From positions 9,336,922-9,400,921 of the forward strand of contig NC_092678.1 in assembly GCF_964355755.1 (NCBI RefSeq): DNA of 64,000 nucleotides. Direction: 5' to 3'. The notes below the pieces were generated by a model that was not told where the DNA came from, searched no databases, and worked only from the letters and a program-made list of their open reading frames with translations. The translations under genes and the position numbers were made by a program. This DNA comes from Antedon mediterranea (taxonomy: Eukaryota; Echinodermata; Crinoidea; Comatulida; Antedonidae). Below, piece by piece: positions 54,194-64,000 of the stretch. How positions within the stretch are numbered: the first letter of the stretch is position 1; every line of letters starts with the position of its first letter.

Positions 54194-57100
54194 AGCGAGA
54201 GCGATAGATCAGCGGGAGAGAGATCAGCGAGAGGGAAATCAGTGAGGGAGAGATAAGCGAGAGAGAGAGATCTGCGAGAGAGAGATCAGTGGGAGAGATA
54301 ACGAGAGAGAGATCAGCGAGAGAGAGATCAGCAAGAGAGTAAGATAAGCGAGAGAGAGAGATCAGCGATAGAGAGATCAGTGAGAGGGAGAGAGAGAAAG
54401 ATCAGCCAGAGAGAGAGAGAGAGAGAGATCAGCGGGTGAGAGATCAGCGAGAGACAAATCAGCGAGAGAGAAAGATAAGCGAGAGATAGAGAGAGATCAG
54501 CGAGAGAGATAAGCGAGAGGGGGAGAGAGAGATAGATCAGCGAGAGAGAGATAGATCAGCGAGAGAGAGATAGATCAGCGAGAGAGAGATTGATAAGCGA
54601 GAGAGAGATAGATCAGCAAGATAGAGATTGATCAGCGAGAGAGAGATAGATCAGCGAGAGAGAGAGATAGATCAGCGAGAGAGAGAGAGATAGATAGATC
54701 AGCAAGAGAGAGATCAGCGAGAGAGAGATCAGTGAGAGAGAGATCAGCGAGAGATAGATCAGCGAGAGATAGATCAGTGAGAGAGAGATTAGCGAGAGAG
54801 AGATCAGCGAGAGGGAGACATCAGCGAGAGAGAGAGATATCAGCGAGAGAGAGATCAGCGAGAGAGAGAACAGCGAGAGAGAGAGAGAGATAGATCAGCG
54901 AGAGAGAAGAGAGATAGATCAGCCAGAGATAGATAGATAGATCAGCGAGAGAGATAGAGATAGATCAGCGAGAGAGAGATAGCTCAGCCAGAGAGAGATA
55001 GATAGATCAGCGAGAGAGAGAGATAGATAGATCAGCGAGGGAGAGAGAGATAGATCAGCGAGAGAGAGATAGATAGATCAGCGAGAGAGAGAGAAAGATA
55101 GATCAGTGAGAGAGATAGATAGATCAGTGAGAGAGAGAGAGAGATAGATAGATCAGCGATAGAGATAGATAGATCAGCGAGAGAGAGATTGATAGATCAG
55201 CGAGAGAGAGATAGATAGATCAGCGAGAGAGAGATAGATAGATCAGCGAGAGAGTGAGAGATAGATCAGCGTGAGAGAGAGAGAGATAGATCAGTGAGAG
55301 AGCGATAAATAGATCAGCGAGAGAGAGAGAGATAGATCAGCGAGAGACAGATAGATAGATCAGCAAGAGAGATATAGATAGATCTGCGAGAGAGATATAG
55401 ATAGATCAGCGAGAGAGAGAGATAGATCAGCCAGGGAGAGATAGATAGATCAGCGAGAGAGATAGAGATAGATCAGCGAGAGAGATAGATCAGCGAGAGA
55501 GAGATAGATCAGCGAGAGAGAGATAGATCAGCGAGAGAGAGATAGAACAGCGAGAGAGAGATAGATCAGCAAGAGAGAGATAGATCAGCGAGAGAGAGAT
55601 AGATCAGCGAGAAAGAGATTGATAAGCGAGAGAGAGATAGATCAGCGAGATAGAGATTGATCAGCGAGAGAGAGATAGATCAGCGAGAGAGAGATAGATC
55701 AGTGAGCGAGAGAGATAGATCAGTGAGAGAGAGATAGATCAGAGAGAGAGAGATAGATCAGCGAGAGAGAGAGAGAGAGAGAGAGATAGATCAGCGAGAG
55801 AGAGATAGATCAGCGAGAGAGAGAGAGATAGATCAGCAAGAGAGAAATAGATAGATCAGCGAGAGAGAGAGATAGATCAGCGAGAGAGAGAGATAGATCA
55901 GCGAGAGAGAGATAGATCAGCGAGAGAGAGATAGATCAGCGAGAGAGAGATAGATCAGCGAGAGAGAGATAGATCAGCGAGAGAGAGAGATAGATCAGCG
56001 AGAGAGATAGATCAGCGAGAGAGAGATAGATCAGCGAGAGAGAGAGATAGGTCAGCGAGAGAGAGATAGATCAGCGAGAGAGAGATAGATCAGCGAGAGA
56101 GAGATAGATCAGCGAGAGAGAGAGAGAGAGAGAGATTGATCAGCGAGAGAGAGATAGATCAGCGAGAGAGAGATTGATCAGCGAGAGATATAGATCAGCG
56201 AGAGAGAGATAGATCAGAGAGAGAGATAGATCAGCGAGAGAGAGAGATAGATAGATCAGCGAGAGAGATAGATCAGCCAGAGAGAGATAGATAGATCAGC
56301 GAGAGAGAGAGAGAGATAGATCAGCGAGAGAGAGATAGATAGATCAGCGAGGGAGAGATAGATAGATCAGCGAGAGAGAGATAGATAGATAGATCAGCGA
56401 GAGAGAGAGAGAGATAGATCAGCCAGAGAGAGATAGATAGATCAGCGAGAGAGATAGAGATAGATCAGCGAGAGAGAGATAGATAGATCAGCGAGAGAGA
56501 GATAGATAGATCAGCGAGAGAGAGATAGATAGATCAGCGAGAGAGAGAGAGATAGATCAGCGAGAGAGAGAGAGAGAAATAGATCAGCGAGAGAGAGAGA
56601 GAGAGAGATAGATCAGCGAAAGAGAGATAAATAGATCAGCGAGAGAGAGATAGATCAGCGAGAGAGAGAGAGATAGATAGATCAGCGAGAGAGAGAGAGA
56701 TAGATCAGCCAGAGATAGATAGATAGATCAGCGAGAGAGATAGAGATAGATCAGCGAGAGAGAGATAGATCAGCGAGAGAGAGATAGATCAGCGAGAGAG
56801 AGAGAGATAGATCAGAGAGAGATAGATAGATCAGCGAGAGAGAGAGAGAGAGATAGCTCAGCCAGAGAGAGATAGATAGATCAGCGAGAGAGAGATAGAT
56901 AGATCAGCGAGAGAGAGAGAGATAGATCAGCGAGAGAGAGAGAGAGATAGATAGATCAGCGAGAGAGAGAGAGAAAGATAGATCAGTGAGAGAGATAGAT
57001 AGATCAGTGAGAGAGATAGATAGATCAGCGAGAGAGAGATTGATAGATCAGCGAGAGAGAGATAGATAGATCAGCGAGAGAGAGATAGATAGATCAGCGA

Positions 57101-57895
57101 GAGAGAGAGAGATAGATCAGCGTGAGAGAGAGATAGATCAGTGAGAGAGCGATAAATAGATCAGCGAGAGAGAGAGAGATAGATCAGCAAGAGACAGATA
57201 GATAGATCAGCGAGAAAGATATAGATAGATCAGCGAGAGAGAGATAGATAGATCAGCGAGAGAGAGAGATAAATCAACCAGGGAGAGATAGATAGATCAG
57301 CGAGAGAGATAGAGATAGATCAGCGAGAGAAATAGATCAGCGAGAGAGATAGATCAGCGAGAGAGAAAGATAGATCAGCGAGAGAGAGAGAGAGATAGAT
57401 CAGCGAGAGAGAGAGAGAGATAGATCAGCGAGAGAGAGATATATCAGCAAGAGAGAGAGATAGATCAGCGAGAGAGAGATAGATCAACGAGAGAGAGAGA
57501 GATAGATCAGCGAGAGAGAGAGAGATAGATAAGCGAGAGAGAGATAGATCAACGGGAGAGAGATAGATCAGCGAGAGAGAGATAGATCAGCGAGAGAGAG
57601 ATAGATCAGCGAGAGAGAGATAGATCAGCGAGAGAGAGAGAGAGATAGATCAGCGAGAGAGAGATAGATCAGCGAGACACAGATAGAACAGCGAGAGAGA
57701 GATAGATCAGCGAGACACAGATAGATCAGCGAGAGAGAGATAGATCAGCGAGAGACAGATAGATCAGCGACAGACAGATAGATCAGCGAGAGACAGATAG
57801 ATCAGCGAGAGACAGATAGATCAGAGACAGACAGATAGATCAGCGACAGACAGATAGATCAGCGAAAGACAGATAGATCCGCGACAGACAGATAG
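51438..57895. repeat. Purine satellite (GATCAGCGAGAGA family), right block
   Basis: This continues the array after the P-like insertion. From 51,438 to about 54,520 the GATA-free units dominate; the text at 51,460-52,270 closely repeats 46,740-47,600 (ATCAGCTAGAGGGATCAGCG, GATCTGCAAGAG). The text at 52,500-52,780 repeats about 47,880-48,180. From about 54,520 the AGATAGATCAGCGAGAGAG form takes over, mirroring the outer part of the left block. The last 180 bp carry the CGAGAGACAGATAGATCAG variant. The array stops abruptly at GACAGATAGGAGAG (57,895). Confidence 0.95.
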
Positions 57896-57902
57896 GAGAG
57901 AG

Positions 57903-58195
57903 GAATTTTTTCGCAAAATGACAAAAATTTCCACCTTTTAAAATTCAATAATTAGACTATAATATTGCCATTTATGCACATATGTTGTGTAAACATCAAC
58001 TTATAGAGCCATAGTAACTAGTTATGTCAAAAAATAAAAGGTTTGAAATTTCGCCATTTTTGCGATAATTTCCCTGCACCATACGATTTTTTTTCGAAAA
58101 CGACCAAAATTTCCACCTTTTTAAATTCTATAATTAGGCTATAATATTGCCATTTATGCACATATATTGTGTTAACATCATCTTATACAGCCATA
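57903..58195. repeat. About 182-bp repeat, 1.6 copies, between two satellites
   Basis: AAAATTTCCACCTTTTAAAA at about 57,923 recurs at about 58,105 (offset 182). It is followed in both by TAATATTGCCATTTATGCAC and ATATxTTGTGTxAACATCA. The second copy runs directly into the 87-bp satellite at AGAAACTCTCTTGTC|TAAAACGG. The middle of the unit (about 57,990-58,080) is related to the insertion in the BEL/Pao pol at 28617-28700. Confidence 0.8.
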
Positions 58196-61100
58196 GAAAC
58201 TCTCTTGTCTAAAACGGTTTCTAATGTGATTTTAAGCACTTTGATGTTTTTGTGTAACCAAGTTTCATTGAAATGCACAAAATGATCTAAAACGTCTCCA
58301 AATGCGATTTGAAGCTATTCTAAGCACTTTTGTGTTTTTATGTTAACAAGTTTTTTCGAAAATCACAAAATGGTCTAAAACGTCTCCAAATGCGATTTGA
58401 AGCTATTCTGTACACTTTGATGTTTTGTGTGAAAAAGTTTGGTCGAAATGCTCAAAATGGTCTAAAACGTTTTTAAATACGATTTGAAGCTACTCTTAGC
58501 ACTTTGGTGTTTTTTGTGTGAATAGTTTTATCGAAATGCTCAAAATGGTCTAAAACGGTTTCTAATGTGATTTTAAGCACTTTGATGTTTTTGTGTAACC
58601 AAGTTTCATCGAAATGAACAAAATGGTCCAAAACGTCTCCAAATGCGATTTTAAGCTATTCTTAGCCATTTGGTGTTTTTCTGTTAACAAGTTTTTACGA
58701 AAATCACAAAATTGTCTAAAACGTCTCCAAATGCGATTTTAAGCTATTCTGTACACTTTGATGTTTTGTTTGAAAAAGTTTTGTCGAAATGCTCAAAATG
58801 GTCTAAAACGTTTTTAAATACGATTTGAAGCTACTCTTAGCACTTTGGTGTTTTTGTGTGAAAAGTTGTATTGAAATGCACAAAATGGTCTAAAACGTCT
58901 CCAAATGCGATTTGAAGCTATTCTGTACACTTTGATGTTTTGTGTGAAAAAGTTTTGTCGAAATGCTCAAAATGGTCTAAAACGTTTTTAAATACGATAT
59001 TAAGCTATTTTGTGATCTTTGATGTTTTTTGTGAAAAGTTTTATCGAAATGCTCAAAATGGTCTAAAACGTTTTTAAATACGATATTAAGCTATTTTGTG
59101 ATCTTTGATGTTTTTGTGTGAAAAGTTTTATTGAAATGCTCAAAATGGTCTAAAACGGTTTCTTATGTGATTTTAAGCACTTTGATGTTTTTGTGTAACC
59201 AAGTTTCATTGAAATGCACAAAATGATCTAAAACGTCTCCAAATGCGATTTGAAGCTATTCGTAGTACTTTGGTGTTTTTATGTTTACAAGTTTTTTCGA
59301 AAATCACAAAATGGTCTAAAACGTCTCCAAATGCGATTTGAAGCTATTCTGTACACTTTGATTTTTTGTGTTAAAAAGTTTTGTCGAAATGCTAAAAATG
59401 GTCTAAAACGTTTTTAAATACGATATTAAGCTATTTGTGATCTTTGATGTTTTTGTGTGAAAAGTTTTATCGAAATGCTCAAAATGGTCTAAAACGGTCT
59501 CTACTATGATTTTAAGCACTTTGATGTTTTTGTGTAACCAAGTTTCATCGAAATGAACAAAATGGTCCAAAACGTCTCCAAATGCGATTTTAAGCTATTC
59601 TTAGCACTTTGGTGTTTTTCTGTTAACAAGTTTTTTCGAAATGAACAAAATTGTCTAAAACGTCTCCAAATGCGATTTGAAGCTATTCTGTACACTTTGA
59701 TGTTTTGTGTGAAAAAGTTTTTTCGAAATGCTCAAAATGGTCTTAAACGTTTTAAAATACCATATTAAGCTATTTTGTGCACTTTGATGTTTTTGTGTAA
59801 CCAAGTTTCATCGAAATGAACAAAATTGTCCAAAACATCTCCAAATGCGATTTGAAGCTATTCTAAGCACTTTGGTGTTTTTATGTTAACACGTTTTTTC
59901 GAAAAACGCAAAATGGTCTAAAACGTCTCCAAATGCGATTTGAAGCTATTCTTAGCACTTTGGTGTTTTTATGTTAACAAGTTTTTTCGAAATTCACATA
60001 ATGGTCTAAGAAGTCTCCAATTGCGAATTGAAGCTATTTTGTGCTCTTTGATGTTTTTGTGTGAAAAGTTTTATTGAAATGCTCAAAATGGTCTAAAACG
60101 TTTTCAAATATCATATTAAGCTATTTCGTGCACTTTGATGTTTTTGTGTGAAAAGTTTTATCGAAATGCTCAAAATGGTCTAAACGGTTTCAAATGTGAT
60201 TTTAAGCACTTTGATGTTTTTGTGTACCCAAGTTTCATCGAAATGAACAAAATGCTCTAAGACGTCTCCAAATTCGATTTGAAGCTATTCTTAGCTCTTT
60301 GGTGTTTTTATGTTAACAACTTTTTTCGAAAATTACAAAATGGTCTAAAACGTCTCCAAAAGCGATTTGAAGCTATTCTGTACACTTTGATGTTTTGTGT
60401 GAAAAAGTTTTGTCGAAATGCACAAAATGGTCTAAAACGTCTCTAAATGCAATTTGAAGCTAATATTAGCTCTTTGGTGTTTTTATGTTAAAAAGTTTTT
60501 TCGAAAATCAGAAAATGGTCTAAAACGTCTCCAAATGCTATTTGTAGCTATTCTGTACACTTTGATGTTTTGTGTGAAAAAGTTTTGTCGAATTGCTCAA
60601 AATGGTCTAAAACGTTTTTAAATACGATATTAAGCTATTTTATGCTCTTTTATGTTTTTGTGTGAAAATTTTTTTCGAAATTCTCAAAATGGTCTAAAAC
60701 GTCTCCAAATGCGATTTTAAGCTATTCTGTACACTTTGATGTTTTTAACACTTTGGTGTTTTTATGTTAACAAGTTTTTTCGAAAATCATAAAATGGTCT
60801 AAAACGTCTCCAAATGCGATTTGAAGCTATTCTAAGCACTTTGGTGTCTTTTATGTTAACAAGTTTTTTCGAAAATCACAAAATGGTTTAAATCGTCTCC
60901 TAATACGATTTGAAGCTATTCTGTACACTTTGATGTTTTGTGTGAAAAAGTTTTGTCGAAATGCACAAAATGGTCTAAAACGTTTTTAAATACAATATTA
61001 AGCTATTTTGTGTACTTTGATGTTTTGTGTGAAAAGTCTTAACGAAATGCTCAAAATGGTCTAAAACGGTTTCTAATGCGATTTTAAGCACTTTGATGTT

Positions 61101-64000
61101 TTTGTGTAACCAAGTTTCATCGAAATGCACAAATTGGTCTAAAACCTCTACAAATGCGATTTGAAGCTATTATTTGCTCTTTGGTGTTTTTATGTTAACA
61201 AGTTTTGTTGAAAATCACAAAATGGTCTAAAACGTCTCCAAATGCGATTTGAAGCTATTCTGTACACTTTGATGTTTTGTGTGAAAAAGTTTTGTCGAAA
61301 TGCTCGAAATGGTCTAAAACATTTTTAAATACGATATAGCTATTTTGTGATCTTTGATGTTTTTGTGTGAAAAGTTTTATAGAAATGCTCAAAATGGTCT
61401 AAAACGGTTTCTAATGCGATTTGAAGCTATTCTGTACACTTTGAAGTTTTGTGTGAAAAAGTTTCATTGAAATGCACAAAATGATCTAAAACGTCTCCAA
61501 ATGCGATTTGAAGCTATTCTTAGCACTTTGGTGTTTTTATGTTAACAAGTTTTTTCGAAAATCACAAAATGGTCTAAAACGTCTCCAAATGCGATTTGAA
61601 ACTATTCTGTACACTTTGATGTTTTGTGTGAAAAAGTTTTGTCGAAATTCTCAAAATGGTCTAAAACGTTTTTAAATACAATTTGAAGCTACTCTTAGCA
61701 CGTTGGTGTTTTTATGTTAACAAGTTTTTTGGAAAATCACAAAATGGTCTAAATGGTCTCCAAATGCGATTTGAAGCTATTCTGTATACTTTCATATTTT
61801 GTTTGAAAAAGTTTTGTCGAAATGCTCAAAATGGTCTAAAACGTTTTTAAATACGATTTGAAGCTACTCTTAGCACTTTGGTGTTTTTGTGTGAAAAGTT
61901 GTATTGAAATGCACAAAATGGTCTAAAACGTCTCTAAATGCAATTTGAAGCTAATATTAGCTCTTTGGTGTTTTTATGTTAAAAAGTTTTTTCGAAAATC
62001 AGAAAATGGTCTAAAACGTCTCCAAATGCTATTTGTAGCTATTCTGTACACTTTGATGTTTTGTGTGAAAAAGTTTTGTCGAATTGCTCAAAATGGTCTA
62101 AAACGTTTTTAAATACGATATTAAGCTATTTTATGCTCTTTTATGTTTTTGTGTGAAAATTTTTTTCGAAATTCGCAAAATGGTCTAAAACGTCTCCAAA
62201 TGCGATTTTAAGCTATTCTGTACACTTTGATGTTTTTAACACTTTGGTGTTTTTATGTTAACAAGTTTTTTCGAAAATCATAAAATGGTCTAAAACGTCT
62301 CCAAATGCGATTTGAAGCTATTCTAAGCACTTTGGTGTCTTTTATGTTAACAAGTTTTTTCGAAAATCACAAAATGGTTTAAATCGTCTCCTAATACGAT
62401 TTGAAGCTATTCTGTACACTTTGATGTTTTGTGTGAAAAAGTTTTGTCGAAATGCACAAAATGGTCTAAAACGTTTTTAAATACAATATTAAGCTATTTT
62501 GTGTACTTTGATGTTTTGTGTGAAAAGTCTTAACGAAATGCTCAAAATGGTCTAAAACGGTTTCTAATGCGATTTTAAGCACTTTGATGTTTTTGTGTAA
62601 CCAAGTTTCATCGAAATGCACAAATTGGTCTAAAACCTCTACAAATGCGATTTGAAGCTATTATTTGCTCTTTGGTGTTTTTATGTTAACAAGTTTTGTT
62701 GAAAATCACAAAATGGTCTAAAACGTCTCCAAATGCGATTTGAAGCTATTCTGTACACTTTGATGTTTTGTGTGAAAAAGTTTTGTCGAAATGCTCGAAA
62801 TGGTCTAAAACATTTTTAAATACGATATAGCTATTTTGTGATCTTTGATGTTTTTGTGTGAAAAGTTTTATAGAAATGCTCAAAATGGTCTAAAACGGTT
62901 TCTAATGCGATTTGAAGCTATTCTGTACACTTTGAAGTTTTGTGTGAAAAAGTTTCATTGAAATGCACAAAATGATCTAAAACGTCTCCAAATGCGATTT
63001 GAAGCTATTCTTAGCACTTTGGTGTTTTTATGTTAACAAGTTTTTTCGAAAATCACAAAATGGTCTAAAACGTCTCCAAATGCGATTTGAAACTATTCTG
63101 TACACTTTGATGTTTTGTGTGAAAAAGTTTTGTCGAAATTCTCAAAATGGTCTAAAACGTTTTTAAATACAATTTGAAGCTACTCTTAGCACGTTGGTGT
63201 TTTTATGTTAACAAGTTTTTTGGAAAATCACAAAATGGTCTAAATGGTCTCCAAATGCGATTTGAAGCTATTCTGTATACTTTCATATTTTGTTTGAAAA
63301 AGTTTTGTCGAAATGCTCAAAATGGTCTAAAACGTTTTTAAATACGATTTGAAGCTACTCTTAGCACTTTGGTGTTTTTGTGTGAAAAGTTGTATTGAAA
63401 TGCACAAAATGGTCTAAAACGTCTCCAAATGCGATTTGAAGCTATTCTGTACACTTTGATGTTTTGTGTGAAAAAGTTTTGTCGAAATGCTCAAAATGGT
63501 CTAAAACGTTTTTAAATACGATATTAAGCTATTTTGTGATCTTTGATGTTTTTTGTGAAAAGTTTTATCGAAATGCTCAAAATGGTCTAAAATGTTTTTA
63601 AATACGATATTAAGCTATTTTGTGCACTTTGATGTTTTTGTGTGAAAAGTTTTATTGAAATGCTCAAAATGGTCTAAAACGGTTTCTTATGTGATTTTAA
63701 GCACTTTGATGTTTTTGTGTAACCAAGTTTCATTGAAATGCACAAAATGATCTAAAACGTTTCCAAATGCGATTTGAAGCTATTCTTAGTACTTTGGTGT
63801 TTTTATGTTTACAAGTTTTTTCGAAAATCACAAAATGGTCTAAAACGTCTCCAAATGCGATTTGAAGCTATTCTGTACACTTTGATGTTTTGTGTTAAAA
63901 AGTTTTGTCGAAATGCTAAAAATGGTCTAAAACGTTTTTAAATACGATATTAAGCTATTTGTGATCTTTGATGTTTTTGTGTGAAAAGTTTTATCGAAAT
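58196..64000 (+). repeat. 87-bp satellite array with higher-order repeats, open at window end
   Basis: About 66 monomers follow the pattern AAATGGTCTAAAACGTCTCC, AAATGCGATTTGAAGCTATT, CTGTACACTTTGATGTTTTG, TGTGAAAAAGTTTTGTCGAA, ATGCTCA. Recurrent variant monomers differ at the CTCC (CGTTTTTAAATACGATATTA) and TGTT (TATGTTAACAAGTTTTTTCG) positions. Two larger periods are visible: 60,416-61,906 is repeated almost unchanged at 61,907-63,397 (offset 1491, 17 monomers), and about 58.8-59.5 kb recurs at 63.3-64.0 kb (offset 4524). The array has no stable reading frame, and its far end lies outside the window. Confidence 0.95.

Noticed and set aside
37787-57895. CRISPR-like array (regular repeats with spacers)
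   Set aside because: The units are contiguous simple-repeat variants without unique spacers, there are no cas genes, and the genome is eukaryotic.
58196-64000. Open frames and promoter-like words in the 87-bp array (for example 59553-59768)
   Set aside because: They recur with the monomer and carry no conserved coding pattern.

Overview
This is a window from a repeat-dense animal genome, not a prokaryote. The evidence is introns with GT/AG borders, polyadenylation signals, LTR and non-LTR retrotransposons, DNA transposons with target-site duplications, a tRNA-derived SINE and long satellites. The palindromic word TAGGCCTA is very frequent (about 6.5-6.9, 8.1-8.3 and 50.8-51.1 kb). Together with invertebrate-style P2X7-domain, THAP and BEL/Pao sequences this suggests a marine invertebrate, perhaps an echinoderm or related deuterostome; that assignment is an inference.

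Host-like genes lie only in the first 6.5 kb. A three-exon plus-strand gene (2283-3680) encodes the cysteine-rich cytoplasmic domain known from the P2X7 receptor C-terminus. Its exons join in phase, but three frame disruptions are visible. A tight cluster of six palindromic TTGCGCAA (C/EBP-type) sites ends 57 bp upstream of its ATG. A minus-strand THAP zinc-finger exon (5750-5360) lies opposite, with a candidate last exon at 4077-3946, so the two genes would converge at about 3.8 kb. More candidate minus-strand exons lie at 6132-6437.

From 4.4 to 37.8 kb the DNA is nested mobile elements. DNA transposons with 9-10 bp target duplications lie at 4436-5189, 6950-8027 and 16914-17338. A 5.4 kb Ty3/Gypsy-type element (10168-15610, minus strand) sits in a fold-back built of GGACAACTACCCC repeats. 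There is a two-module SINE (18.5-19.0 kb) and a truncated CR1/L2-like LINE end (19.2-19.5 kb). A decayed L1-like element (about 21.7-34.5 kb) is split inside its reverse transcriptase by a BEL/Pao element (25502-33083) with near-identical LTRs and 5-bp target duplications. An internally deleted Gypsy gag-RT relic (36926-37786) closes this part.

From 37.8 to 57.9 kb there is a purine-rich satellite based on GATCAGCGAGAGA, with about 1.1-1.2 kb higher-order blocks. It is interrupted at 48241-51437 by a P-element-like transposon that itself carries a nested 757-bp element. From 58.2 kb to the window end runs an 87-bp AT-rich satellite. The same satellite occurs in opposite orientation at 20.2-21.3 kb. 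No bacterial operon, CRISPR array, rRNA or intact autonomous protein gene was found.
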